A stretch of 42,840 nucleotides of DNA from AP-16 sp036395835 (lineage in GTDB: Bacteria > Pseudomonadota > Alphaproteobacteria > Rhizobiales > Xanthobacteraceae): the NCBI GenBank assembly GCA_036395835.1, contig DASWCW010000218.1, forward strand, positions 1 through 42,840, written 5' to 3'. The stretch's first letter is position 1. Each line of letters begins with the position of its first letter. Below are positions 1 through 8,777 of this stretch, piece after piece. The notes under the pieces are model-generated. The model was not told the DNA's origin. It did not search any database and saw only the letters and a program-made list of their open reading frames with translations. Position numbers and translations under genes: made by a program.

Positions 1-1019
1 TCGGCGACGAGCAGAACGCACGAGAAGTTCATGAACACTTCGTAGGTGTAGAACTGCCCCATGTCCTCGACCTTCTTCTTGAGCGCCAATGCCTTCGGAT
101 TGCGCGGGTCGAACCAGTGGTTACAGTCCATGATGTATTGCGCGGGTTCGGGGAACTCCTTGACGAACTTGTAGGAAGATGCGGCGCCTCCGAGGACGGA
201 ATAGATGCCTTTCGGGCGCACGCGCTGTTGCTGCATGGTGCGAGCAAGCAGCACGTACTCGTTGTAGTAGTTCGCCGGAATCACGAGATGCGGGTTCTGA
301 GCTTTAATTTTCAGAACCACGTTGTTGAAATCGCGGGTCGGCGTCGGATGCGGAATGGTCTCGAGCACCTGGAACCCGCGCTCGGGCAGTTGCACATTGA
401 GCAGTTTCGCAAGCCCCGATCCGAACAGTGAGTCCTCATGGACGATGATCACGGTATTGGCCGGCTTGCCGGCCTCGTCGTTGATGGTGATGAGGTTGTC
501 GAGCGCAGTTTTCGCAATCACGCCGAAGCCGGGTCCGAAACGGAACGTGTTCTTGAGGCCACGCGTGACGATGTTATCCGCAACGCCGACATCGACCAGG
601 TACGCCAAGTCGTAGCGGGCGGCTGTCTGACTGGCAGCGAGGCAGATTGAGCTGGCATAGCCGCCGACGACAGCCGCCACGCCCGCCGAGTTCATCTTTT
701 CGACCTCGGCATTGCCGCCTTCCGGCGTCGACTGCGCGTCGCCGAGCACGGCCTCGATCTTGGCACCGCCCAGCGCCTTGATGCCGCCTGCCGCATTGAT
801 CTCCTCGATCGCAATCGTTGCACCGAGCCGGCCCTGTTGGCCGGAATAGGACAGCGCGCCAGATACCGGATGCAGCACACCCAGCTTCACCGGAGCGCCC
901 TGCGCGCGTGCCGCGGGCGCAGCACGCGGCGCGTTGATGAGACCGGTCGCAACAGCGGCGCCCAACGCCGTCGTTTGCAGCAGGCGGCGGCGGGTCATCA
1001 GTGCTGACCAATGCGACAT
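1..1019 (-). CDS. Branched-chain amino acid-type ABC transporter substrate-binding protein (3' end cut by window)
   Basis: This is a periplasmic ligand-binding protein of the LivK/Peripla_BP_6 type, which feeds a Liv-type ABC importer. The ATG at 1017-1019 follows a GGGAG ribosome-binding site about 7 bases upstream. The protein begins MSHWSALMTRRRLLQTTAL, a Tat-like twin-arginine leader with a hydrophobic stretch and a cleavage region near the Ala-rich ARAQG. The mature part opens with VKLGVLHPVSG, IEEINAAGG and a GGYAS segment, all typical of the family. About 339 codons are visible and the reading frame runs off the left edge, so the C-terminus and any downstream permease genes are not seen. 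The ligand cannot be told from sequence. Confidence 0.85.
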   Translation of the reverse strand, partial: MSHWSALMTRRRLLQTTALGAAVATGLINAPRAAPAARAQGAPVKLGVLHPVSGALSYSGQQGRLGATIAIEEINAAGGIKALGGAKIEAVLGDAQSTPEGGNAEVEKMNSAGVAAVVGGYASSICLAASQTAARYDLAYLVDVGVADNIVTRGLKNTFRFGPGFGVIAKTALDNLITINDEAGKPANTVIIVHEDSLFGSGLAKLLNVQLPERGFQVLETIPHPTPTRDFNNVVLKIKAQNPHLVIPANYYNEYVLLARTMQQQRVRPKGIYSVLGGAASSYKFVKEFPEPAQYIMDCNHWFDPRNPKALALKKKVEDMGQFYTYEVFMNFSCVLLVA

Positions 1020-1552
1020 TGGAAATCTCCCGTGCGACGTGCGCCCCGTAGAGTAACATTGCTTGGCGACATCTTCTAGATCGGGCTCAGCGCTCTAGCG
1101 CGTTTAGCCGCAGTCGATCCCGATCGACGCCAGCATGCTGCATTCCGCATGCGACCGGCCAGGACTGCGGCGGCGTGCCCGGCATCAGTCCCATGTAACA
1201 GAAAGCATCACGCACATATTTCGCGCTCGCGTCAATTGGGCGCGCCGACGATCACGCTCGCCGGCGCGGACGCATTCGCCGCCAAACCTGCCAACTCCGA
1301 ATTGGGTGAAACTCGGTTTTCCGGGTGCTTCCGCTCCACGTCCGCTTATGCGCCGATGAACGGACATGTCCGGTCGTGATCGGCTCGTCTGAGTCTTGCC
1401 GATATGAGACATTAGTTGTCTACCACACGCGGAAGCGCACCCGATCGGCGGCCGGTACTCCGAACGGAGCGGACGATCACCCCACCCGAACAGACACCTG
1501 CATTAGCACGACTACGGCAGCGATAATGAGAGCCCAGAAAAGGAGCGGGATG
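1020..1552. other. Gene-free stretch between two minus-strand genes
   Basis: These 533 bases lie between the stop of the spermidine-synthase-like gene and the start of the substrate-binding protein gene. No open frame here has a recognisable product. The part next to 1020 should hold the promoter of the substrate-binding protein gene, but I see no convincing -35/-10 pair, and no clear hairpin terminator. Confidence 0.4.
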
Positions 1553-3826
1553 CTACTCACCGGGTTGTTGCAACCGCCGTACAAGCGCTCCCAACACATT
1601 GGAGTAGTCATCGGTCCAGACGCGCTGAGCGGGATCGGGCGGCAGGAGCGGCCAATATCTGGACTTGCCGAGCGCGCCGAAATCCTCATCCTCGCGCGCC
1701 ACCGCGGCGACAATGGGGACCCACTTCTGCTCGGCCGCATCTTCTTGAACGTCGGCGCCATCATAAAGGCGCGTAATCGCGCCGTTTGCATGGGCGATAC
1801 CGGCGACGACGCTCCCAAGCTCGAGATGATGGTTCGACACGTGGAGTGCCACGATGCCGTTTGGCTTGAGCTTGCGCAGATAGATCGCCATCGCCTCCTT
1901 GGTGAGGAGGTGTACCGGTATTGCAGCGCCGATGAAAGCATCGACAAAGATCAGGTCGTACCCGGCATCCGGCGCGTTCGCGATCGTCAGCCGCGCGTCG
2001 CCTTGCACGATGGGAATGTTCGGCCGGCACTCCGAGACGAAGTTGAACAGTGCGGGATTGCGCGCGATCCGGATGACGTCTGGATCGAGTTCGTAAAAGA
2101 TGACACTGTCCTCGGGCCGCGCCTGGCAGCTCAGACTTCCGGTGCCTAGCCCAATGACGGCATAGCTGATTGGTCCGCCAACGTGGGCGCGCACTGCGTC
2201 GAATGTCTGGGCGATGCCGGCGCCAGCCTGGAACTCGGAGATCATTTCGGGCCGGCCGGTTGTGGGATTTCCGTCGCGGTCGCGGATGCGCTGAGCACCC
2301 TGCCCGATGCCGCCATGCCAAAGGATTCGAAACCGACCGTCGGCCGTTTCCGCGGCGGCGAGAACGCCGAAGAAATTGCGCACCACAAAATTGTTGATTG
2401 CGTCGTTATACTGATAATTTCCAAGGACCAACACGAACGCGATGATAGCGGCGAACGCCAGAGGGGCCCGCCAGAAATATATGGTCAGGCCCAGAAGGGC
2501 GCCGATCAAGAGCGTTATCACGTTATTATCGAGCTTCAGGCCCGACGACATGAGTATTGTCAGCAGCGCCGCCGCCACGGCAAGTGCACCGAACAGCAGA
2601 TATTGCCCGGCTCCCTTCGCCGGCAGCGCGAGCCCCGGCATGCACAGGACCGAGAGCGCGATCAGCAGGGGATATTCGGCCACCCAGTTGAACACCTGCG
2701 GGGCAATCAGCCCAACCGCGATGCCGCCGATCATACCGCCGGCCGAAATCCGCATGTAGAAGGCGGTGAGGTATTTCGGCGCCGGCCGCCGCCGCGCAAG
2801 CTCGCCGTGGCATAAGAGCGCAATCACGAAGAACGCGGTCAAATGAACGACGGCCAGTTCGATGATGGTCGAGAACGGGTCGATGATCATGAGGCCGGCC
2901 AGAGCCAAAATGACGAACGGGAAGACTTTGACGACCAGCGAATGCGGAACGACCGGCCGGGATTGGAAAGCGATAACGAATGTCAACAGGTAGATCGCGA
3001 GCGGCAAGACCCAGAACAACGGGACAGCCGCCGCGTCGGTGGAGATGTGGAGGGTGACCGCGAGCAGAAGGCCCGAGGGTACCGCCGCGAGTCCAACGAA
3101 TGCCAAGCGGTCGCGCCAGATAGGCGGCGCGGTTTCCTCGCTGCGAACTGTAGCGGCCGCCGGCGACAAGTTGGCTGATCGCAGCAACAGCACGCCGCAG
3201 GCTGCGATCAGCAGGATCAGGACATAGAAGCCGACGGTCCACAGCCATGTCTGCTCGCCAAGCCGCAGGAACGGCTCAACCACCGTCGGATAGGAGATGA
3301 GCGCGAGAAAGCTTCCGACATTGCTAGCGGCAAAAAGGAAATACGGGTCGCGTGCTGAAGGATGATCGGTGCGCACGAACCATGCCTGCATGAGCGGCCC
3401 ATTGGCGGCGAGAGCAAAGAACGGCAGCCCGATCGAGGCCGCAAACAAGCCGAGGAGCCAGAACGCCTCGCCGCGGGAAGGCGGCTGGCCCCATCCACTG
3501 GCGAGGTGAAGCGGCAGCGCGAGACACGCAATCAGCAAGACCGCGAGATGAATGAGGACGGAGCCTCGTCCCGGCGCGAAGCGCGTCAGCAGGTGGGCAT
3601 AGGCATAGCCGGCAAGTAGCGTCGCCTGGAAGAACACCATCGCGACCGACCAGACAGCGGCAGCGCCCCCCAGCCGTGGCAGCACCATCTTGGTGAACAT
3701 CGGCTCGACCGCAAACAGCAATGCGGCACTTATGAAGATGGCCGCCGACAAGGCTGCCGACAACAAATTGTACGGCGACGAGTCGCTCTGCGTCATCCTG
3801 TCCGCGGGAAGCTCGGAAGCACACAT
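1553..3826 (-). CDS. Polytopic membrane protein with C-terminal spermidine-synthase-like domain
   Basis: The N-terminal half is a string of about a dozen hydrophobic segments (starting ISAALLFAVEPMFTKMVLP). The C-terminal third is a Rossmann methyltransferase/spermidine-synthase fold: a nucleotide loop AVIGLGTGSLSCQ, an acidic strand end FYELDPDV, and GDARLTI followed by YDLIFVDAF. Bacteria have many such fused proteins; most are labelled spermidine synthase, but aminopropyl transfer has rarely been shown. I chose the ATG at 3826 (MCASELPADRMTQS) because AAAGG stands 8 bases before it. A GTG at 3868 has no ribosome-binding site, and the ATG at 3796 is another option. The gene stands alone, head-to-head with the molybdenum cluster. 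The real substrate is unknown. Confidence 0.8.
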   Translation of the reverse strand: MCASELPADRMTQSDSSPYNLLSAALSAAIFISAALLFAVEPMFTKMVLPRLGGAAAVWSVAMVFFQATLLAGYAYAHLLTRFAPGRGSVLIHLAVLLIACLALPLHLASGWGQPPSRGEAFWLLGLFAASIGLPFFALAANGPLMQAWFVRTDHPSARDPYFLFAASNVGSFLALISYPTVVEPFLRLGEQTWLWTVGFYVLILLIAACGVLLLRSANLSPAAATVRSEETAPPIWRDRLAFVGLAAVPSGLLLAVTLHISTDAAAVPLFWVLPLAIYLLTFVIAFQSRPVVPHSLVVKVFPFVILALAGLMIIDPFSTIIELAVVHLTAFFVIALLCHGELARRRPAPKYLTAFYMRISAGGMIGGIAVGLIAPQVFNWVAEYPLLIALSVLCMPGLALPAKGAGQYLLFGALAVAAALLTILMSSGLKLDNNVITLLIGALLGLTIYFWRAPLAFAAIIAFVLVLGNYQYNDAINNFVVRNFFGVLAAAETADGRFRILWHGGIGQGAQRIRDRDGNPTTGRPEMISEFQAGAGIAQTFDAVRAHVGGPISYAVIGLGTGSLSCQARPEDSVIFYELDPDVIRIARNPALFNFVSECRPNIPIVQGDARLTIANAPDAGYDLIFVDAFIGAAIPVHLLTKEAMAIYLRKLKPNGIVALHVSNHHLELGSVVAGIAHANGAITRLYDGADVQEDAAEQKWVPIVAAVAREDEDFGALGKSRYWPLLPPDPAQRVWTDDYSNVLGALVRRLQQPGE

Positions 3827-4169
3827 GCCCCAGCCTTTGTGCGCTTTCAGCCTATGGCGCACGACCACGGCACCGAAGTTAATGCTAGCAGCCTATCGAC
3901 GTGCAAGTAAGACGGCGAAGGCCCAAAAGGTCGGCGTTTGCGCCTATGTTCGCGACTCTTCCAGGGGATTCCCACCAGAGAAGAATCCTGTTCCTGCATG
4001 GCCCTTGGGCCTTCATCGAGGGTGGGATCTGTCGCAATCGCGACATAGCTGACCTTAAATATCTCGCGTGCCCCTCTTGACATTGGTCGCGTGCTCTTGC
4101 GTGCTTGACTGTCGGGAACCTACGTGCCGATTGGGAATTTCCCATGTGTTTCCCATACGGAGGAGCACC
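3827..4169. other. Divergent intergenic region in front of the molybdenum gene set
   Basis: These 343 bases separate the minus-strand membrane protein from the first plus-strand gene of the cluster. The region should carry promoters for both sides. The only structured element seen is the GGGAA/TTCCC palindrome at 4132-4144, annotated separately. TTGAC-like hexamers occur at about 4077 and 4105, but neither has a good -10 at the right distance. Confidence 0.4.
4132..4144. promoter_or_regulatory. Possible operator: perfect 13-base palindrome
   Basis: TGGGAATTTCCCA is a perfect inverted repeat with a single central base. A further half-site TTTCCCA follows about 5 bases downstream, and a GGGAA half-site lies about 15 bases upstream. 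The element sits 26 bases before the start codon at 4170, where a repressor could act. It does not resemble the ModE consensus I know. The link to molybdenum control is only positional. Confidence 0.3.
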
Positions 4170-4463
4170 ATGCGCAGACTAATCCTGGCGTTGACAGTCA
4201 TTTTTCTGGCACCGACGGCATTGATTGCGTTGACGGCCGGCGGAGGGCTGGTCGGAGACCCTGAATCCGGAGCCGCTGGGGGTGCCGCCCAAAAACGCCA
4301 AATCCCTTCCGGCGGCGTCGCCGGACGTGGCCAGGGAGGCTTCTTGGGGGGCAATGAGGTCCTCGCCAAGGGCGACATGACTGGAACCGGTGGTGGTGCT
4401 GGCGGCATGAAGGGCGCCATGAAGGGCGGCAAGAAGGGCGGTATGCACGGGCGGCAACGATAG
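4170..4463 (+). CDS. Small secreted Gly-rich protein with Met/Lys/His tail
   Basis: This 97-residue product starts at an ATG with a strong ribosome-binding site (GGAGGAG, 7 bases upstream). Residues 1-22 (MRRLILALTVIFLAPTALIA) form a clear signal peptide. The mature part is low-complexity, rich in Gly and Ala, and ends in a run of GGM/KG units (GGMKGAMKGGKKGGMHGRQR). I do not recognise the family. The Met, Lys and His in the tail could bind metal or an oxyanion, but that is speculation. It lies 223 bases before the ECF-like gene on the same strand, so it may be the first gene of the molybdenum set or an independent unit. Confidence 0.6.
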   Translation: MRRLILALTVIFLAPTALIALTAGGGLVGDPESGAAGGAAQKRQIPSGGVAGRGQGGFLGGNEVLAKGDMTGTGGGAGGMKGAMKGGKKGGMHGRQR

Positions 4464-4686
4464 CGACCGATAGCGGTGGCTCGAAGCCTCGGATGTTTCC
4501 GCAGCACCTGATCGGTCGAAGCCTCCTGAAGACATTCCGATCTTTAGGGCCCACTGGCCAGGCCGGACCCCAAAGCTTGAAGATCCACCGTTGATTTTCG
4601 ATCGATGCCAAGCGGCATGAATTGCGGGACAGCGATACTCGCCGACAAAACGCGAGAATCGTGCGGAGAAGATCGCGAGACGCCGA

Positions 4687-6000
4687 GTGCCTGACCACAA
4701 CGGCATCACGACATTCTCGGTGCTGAAAGTGGTCTATCTGCTGGCAGTCACCACCGTCGCCTTTATGGTGCCGGCGTTTGCGACAACGCGGCCTGCCCAG
4801 TGGTTGGTTATTCCAGCGCTGCTGGCGCTTCAGCTCGCGATTTTGCTGGCCGGCCGAATTCCGATCACCGAAATCGTGCGCCCGGTCTGGCGGCTGAAAT
4901 GGTTATTTCTGTTCCTGATCGGCTGCTACGTCCTTCTGCCGGCGGAGAGTCCCGGCGCAGGCGACCTCGTTCTGCTCTGGCGCCTTCCCATCGTCGATTG
5001 GGTGCTGCCGCTGCACCTCACCGGGCTCGAGCGCGCCGCACTGATGTGCTTGCAAATCCTGACGCTGCTGCTTGCCTCGACGGTTGTTCGGCTGACGGGT
5101 TCCGGGAGGGACCTGGTGGACGGCCTGCGCGCGTTGCGGCTGCCCGACCTGTTCGTCTACTCGCTCGACCACACGCTCGAGCTGCTGGGGGGAGCGAAAA
5201 AGTCACGCCGTGGCCGGGCCGAACCCGCGGGGCAAGGCGGCGCGCTTTCGACGGTGAAGCGACTGCTGCGCGGCGACATCGGCGGGTTCGTTCAGATGAT
5301 AAGGACGAACATCGCGCGCGCGGGCGAGCGCCTGGGCGACGAAAGCGACCACCATCTCGGCCCTCGGTTGGTCCAGGATATCGGCATCGTGACCGGCATC
5401 GCGTTGTGCATGGCTTCCATCAAGGTGCTCAGGATCCTGCCCGGCCTGCCATTTGCTCCCGGTCACAAGGCACTCCTGTTGTTCCCGCTGTATGTGCTGG
5501 CATCTCGCCTGACCTATTCGCGGTGGGGCGGCACGGCTGCGGGGTCCATCATGGGAGTGATCGGTTTCCTGCAAGGTGACGGCCGGTTCGGCGCCTTGGA
5601 GATCCTCAGGCACGTGGCGCCCGGTTTGGTGATTGACCTCGCGGGCCCGCTGGTGCGGCGCCTGCCGGCCTGGGCTTTGGGGTACTGCTTGCTTGGCGTG
5701 GCAGCGGCCGCCGGGCGGATCACCACCGAGCTCATATTGGTGATCCTGCTTGGGGCGCGAGCCGAAGTGTACCTCTTCCCTGCCGCCGTCCTGATACCGA
5801 ACCTGCTGGCAGGATTCCTGAGCGGGTTTGTGACGATTTTCGTTCTTCGTGCGTTTGCACGTTCGGACGCCAAGGTGAACGAGGATCGAGATGCCCAGAC
5901 CGAGACCAAGCCAAGCGAAGCTGCCGAGACACCGTCGAAGCAGTTCCCAGCCGAGGCACCGAAAGCGGGTGCGTCGGCCTACTCCGTACGGCAGAAATAA
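4687..6000 (+). CDS. Membrane protein resembling a fusion of EcfT and an ECF-transporter S component
   Basis: The 437-residue protein has two membrane blocks joined by a basic cytoplasmic linker (about residues 170-230). The N-terminal block has four or five hydrophobic helices, then LTGSGRDLVDGLRALRLPDL, much like the EcfT (CbiQ-type) segment before its coupling helices; ARAGERL in the linker may be a degenerate Ala-Arg-Gly coupling motif. The C-terminal block carries GVIGFLQGDGRFGALEILRH followed by PGLVIDL. To my eye this is the signature of a group of ECF S components. It starts at GTG 4687 with GGAG about 15 bases upstream, so the start is uncertain. The modA gene follows 64 bases later. 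No ECF ATPase is nearby, so any energising subunit would have to be ModC or come from elsewhere. Confidence 0.5.
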   Translation: MPDHNGITTFSVLKVVYLLAVTTVAFMVPAFATTRPAQWLVIPALLALQLAILLAGRIPITEIVRPVWRLKWLFLFLIGCYVLLPAESPGAGDLVLLWRLPIVDWVLPLHLTGLERAALMCLQILTLLLASTVVRLTGSGRDLVDGLRALRLPDLFVYSLDHTLELLGGAKKSRRGRAEPAGQGGALSTVKRLLRGDIGGFVQMIRTNIARAGERLGDESDHHLGPRLVQDIGIVTGIALCMASIKVLRILPGLPFAPGHKALLLFPLYVLASRLTYSRWGGTAAGSIMGVIGFLQGDGRFGALEILRHVAPGLVIDLAGPLVRRLPAWALGYCLLGVAAAAGRITTELILVILLGARAEVYLFPAAVLIPNLLAGFLSGFVTIFVLRAFARSDAKVNEDRDAQTETKPSEAAETPSKQFPAEAPKAGASAYSVRQK

Positions 6001-6064
6001 CGACTCTGCCGAATGAATCGCTCGTTTCGCTTCGAGCGAGCAGCTTCCATGAGGAGGCACCCCT

Positions 6065-6880
6065 GTGCGGAACGGTTTGAGAAAAATCTGGGTCACCCTT
6101 CCGACCATCGTCACCATGCTGTGCGTCGATTGCGCGCATCCGGGACCGGCAGCCGAACAAGGTGCGGTCGGCGTCGCTGCCGCGGCGGATCTCAGGTTCA
6201 CCATGGGTGAGATCGTTGAAGCATTTCGTCGACAGCACCCCGCCGTCCACGTCCTCGTCACCCACGGCTCGTCCGGGAACTTCTACGCGCAGCTTTCCAA
6301 TCGCGCTCCCTTTGACATCTTTTTCTCGGCGGATGTCGACTATCCCCGCCGCCTCATTCGGCAAGGCCTGGCACTTGCCGACAGCGAATTTGTCTACGGA
6401 GTAGGGCGCCTCGTCCTTTGGGTGCCGCGGACTTCGCCCATCGAAATTGAGAAGCTCGGGATGCAAGCATTGCTCAGCCCTTCGGTGCGCAGGATTGCTA
6501 TCGCCAATCCGCGCCATGCACCCTACGGCCGAGCAGCGGAGGCAGCCATGAAGAGCTTGGGCGTCTATGACCAGGTAAAGGGCCGATTCGTGCTTGGCGA
6601 CAGCGTAATGCAAACGGCCCAATTCGTGGACAGCGGCGGAGCGGAAGTCGCAATGATCAGCCACTCGCTTGCGCTCGCGCCGCCGCTGCGGGACAAGGGC
6701 CGCTTTTGGGAAGTGCCGCTTGATGCCTACCCGCGTCGGGAACAAGGCGGGGTGATCCTGTCGTGGGCCCAGGATCGAGCTGCCGCCGAGGCGTTGCGTG
6801 ACTTTGTCCTAAGTGAAGGTGGCACGGCGATTCTGCGCCGGCACGGCTTTCGGATTGATGGAGAAGATCATGGATTTTGA
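6065..6880 (+). CDS. modA: Molybdate ABC transporter periplasmic binding protein ModA
   Basis: This is a periplasmic oxyanion-binding protein of 271 residues that delivers molybdate (or tungstate) to ModBC. It starts at GTG 6065, 8 bases after GAGGAGG. A signal peptide precedes AAEQGAVGVAAAADL, the usual first strand of ModA. Further family marks are the oxyanion loop THGSSGNFYAQL, the PFDIFFSADVDYP segment, and IANPRHAPYGRAAE. The stretch VAMISHSLAL stands where ModA of E. coli has its ligand tyrosine, so the pocket may differ slightly. The 3' end overlaps modB by 11 bases, which indicates co-translation. A second, distant ModA is encoded at the end of the same gene set. Confidence 0.85.
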   Translation: MRNGLRKIWVTLPTIVTMLCVDCAHPGPAAEQGAVGVAAAADLRFTMGEIVEAFRRQHPAVHVLVTHGSSGNFYAQLSNRAPFDIFFSADVDYPRRLIRQGLALADSEFVYGVGRLVLWVPRTSPIEIEKLGMQALLSPSVRRIAIANPRHAPYGRAAEAAMKSLGVYDQVKGRFVLGDSVMQTAQFVDSGGAEVAMISHSLALAPPLRDKGRFWEVPLDAYPRREQGGVILSWAQDRAAAEALRDFVLSEGGTAILRRHGFRIDGEDHGF

Positions 6881-7526
6881 GGCGGTCTGGCTCAGCCTGC
6901 AGTTGGCGTGGTGGACCACGGTTACTTTGTTTGCCTTGGGGCTGCCTCTTGCATACTGGTTGGCAGTCACGCGATGGCGCCTGAAATTTCTGCTTGAAGC
7001 CATCGTCGTACTGCCCATGATCCTGCCGCCAACCGTGCTCGGCTTTTTTATCTTGATCGCCGTTGGCCCGCTGAGCCCCCTTGGACGCAGCTATGAAGCG
7101 ATGGTGGGGCGCTCACTCGCCTTTTCGTTCCCGGGCCTGTTGCTCGCCTCCGTCCTCTACAGCCTCCCCTTTGCGGTTCGACCCTTCACGGCGGCCTTCG
7201 CGGGTGTGGACCGCCGCCTGGTCGAGGCGTCGTGGTGCCTCGGGGTCTCCCGTCTGCGCACCTTTTTCCGCATTGCCTTTCCGCTCTCGTGGGCTGGAAT
7301 TCTCACGGGCGTGATCCTGAGCTTTGCCCACACGCTCGGCGAATTCGGCGTCGTCCTCATGGTCGGCGGCAACATTCCCGGAGTCACCCGAACCGTATCG
7401 ATTTCCATTTATGATGAAGTGCAGGCGGTAAACTACGGCACGGCGGCAATGACCTCCTTGGTCCTGCTGGCGTCCTCATTTGCAGCGGTCAGCGCAATGC
7501 ACCTCGTGAATCGGAAGACGCTTTAG
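6870..7526 (+). CDS. modB: Molybdate ABC transporter permease ModB
   Basis: This 218-residue inner-membrane permease has about five hydrophobic helices. It carries the binding-protein-dependent transport (EAA) loop, visible as VEASWCLGVSRLRTFFRIAF followed by PLSWAGILTG. The motifs VLPMILPPTVLGFF and AHTLGEFGVVLMVGGNIPG are diagnostic for ModB. I chose ATG 6870 because GGAG precedes it by 7 bases and the length then matches the family; upstream in-frame starts at 6858 and 6813 are possible. It overlaps the end of modA and is followed 18 bases later by modC. Confidence 0.9.
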   Translation: MDFEAVWLSLQLAWWTTVTLFALGLPLAYWLAVTRWRLKFLLEAIVVLPMILPPTVLGFFILIAVGPLSPLGRSYEAMVGRSLAFSFPGLLLASVLYSLPFAVRPFTAAFAGVDRRLVEASWCLGVSRLRTFFRIAFPLSWAGILTGVILSFAHTLGEFGVVLMVGGNIPGVTRTVSISIYDEVQAVNYGTAAMTSLVLLASSFAAVSAMHLVNRKTL

Positions 7527-7544
7527 AGCGGCCCGGACAACAAG

Positions 7545-8777
7545 ATGGCCGTATCCTTCAGCAACGAGGCGCTGGCGTCGGACGGCGCTGCCGACAGCAG
7601 CGAACCGGTTCAGCTTTATACGGCCGGCACGGAGGCGCCTTGGGGCAGCGAAGCACCGGCGGCGACCGAATTAACCGCGGGGTTTGAAAAGCGTTTTCCC
7701 GGCGGAACCATGATTCAGGTAGAGCTGCGCCGCCCCGCCGACCCCTTTTCGCTGACCGTCCTCTTCGGTCCGTCGGGCTCGGGAAAGTCGACGACGCTGC
7801 GATGCCTGGCCGGGCTGGAGAAACCGGAGCGCGGCATCATCCGTTTCGGCGACGAAATCTGGAGCGACGCCGCGCGTGGCATTTTTCTTCCCCCGCAGCG
7901 CCGCCGAATCGGCTACCTCTTCCAGGATTACGCCCTCTTCCCTCATTTGTGTGTAGCCCAGAACATCGGCTACGGCCTGGGCCAGGTCGCGCCGCCGGAG
8001 CGGCGGCAGCGCATCGAGGAAATCGTGGCGCTGCTCGGGTTGACCGGGCTCGATGACCGTTACCCGAGGCAGTTGTCGGGAGGGCAGCAGCAACGCGTTG
8101 CGCTGGCACGCGCGCTAGTCTGTCGGCCGCGTCTGCTCCTGCTCGATGAGCCGCTTTCTGCGCTCGATGCCCCTACGCGAGAGCATTTGCGGCGGCAGCT
8201 TCGCCATTGGCTCGTCGAGCTGCGAATCTCGACGATACTCGTGACTCACGATCGCATCGAGGCGTTCGCGCTCGGCGATCATGTGGCAGTCTTCGAAGCA
8301 GGACGAGTGCGCCAGAGCGGCTCCGTACAGCAAGTATTTTCTGCGCCGGTCGACCTCGCTGTGGCGCGCATTGTAGGCGTTGAGACCATCGAGCGCGGCA
8401 GTATCGTGCAGATGGCCGACGGCTTAGCGACCGTTCAAGTCGGTCCACAGCAGCTTGTCGCTTTTGCCCCCCCGTGCCGCAACGGCAGGCTCGATAGAGG
8501 CGTGTATGTTTGCATCCGCGCCGAGGACGTGATTTTGGAGAAAAAGGAGGGCGCCAGTCTGCCGCAAAGCAGCGCCCGCAACCACCTGCTCGGGCACATT
8601 CGGTCCCTGGATCGGGAAGGGCCGATGGTGCGCGTCGACCTTGATTGCGGCTTTCCCCTCAAAGCCTTGCTCACCAATCAAGCCCAGCAAAGCATGGAAC
8701 TGCGGGAGCGGGACGAGATTGTGGCCCTGGTCAAGGCGCCGGCCATTCATCTGATCGCCGGGGACGGATCGCGATGA
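7545..8777 (+). CDS. modC: Molybdate ABC transporter ATP-binding protein ModC
   Basis: This cytoplasmic ATPase subunit has 410 residues. It has Walker A GPSGSGKST (about residues 75-83), Q-loop FQDYALFPH, signature LSGGQQQR (177-184), Walker B LLLLDEP (197-203) and H-loop VTHDR. The C-terminal 90 residues (from about ARNHLLGHIRSL) form the TOBE/MOP-type oxyanion regulatory domain found in ModC. The first 40 residues are an extra acidic, low-complexity segment not usual in ModC. The family core starts at LTAGFEKRFPGG, so an internal start such as ATG 7707 would be too late. The stop codon overlaps the start of the WD40 gene (ATGA), which suggests coupled translation. Confidence 0.9.
   Translation: MAVSFSNEALASDGAADSSEPVQLYTAGTEAPWGSEAPAATELTAGFEKRFPGGTMIQVELRRPADPFSLTVLFGPSGSGKSTTLRCLAGLEKPERGIIRFGDEIWSDAARGIFLPPQRRRIGYLFQDYALFPHLCVAQNIGYGLGQVAPPERRQRIEEIVALLGLTGLDDRYPRQLSGGQQQRVALARALVCRPRLLLLDEPLSALDAPTREHLRRQLRHWLVELRISTILVTHDRIEAFALGDHVAVFEAGRVRQSGSVQQVFSAPVDLAVARIVGVETIERGSIVQMADGLATVQVGPQQLVAFAPPCRNGRLDRGVYVCIRAEDVILEKKEGASLPQSSARNHLLGHIRSLDREGPMVRVDLDCGFPLKALLTNQAQQSMELRERDEIVALVKAPAIHLIAGDGSR

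Noticed and set aside
1325..2149. Plus-strand open frame of 274 codons
   Set aside because: Most of it is antisense to the spermidine-synthase-like domain. No family features and no plausible start.
4114..4140. GGAAC at 4114 considered as a second EcfG promoter
   Set aside because: At the 16-17 base spacing the -10 position reads AATT or similar rather than CGTT.
4000..4170. ModE-binding site upstream of the molybdenum genes
   Set aside because: No sequence resembling the A/T-rich ModE dyad was found, and the palindrome present has a different core.
5203..6261. Minus-strand open frame of 352 codons opposite the ECF-like and modA genes
   Set aside because: It straddles two well-supported plus-strand genes, has no ribosome-binding site and shows antisense-type composition.
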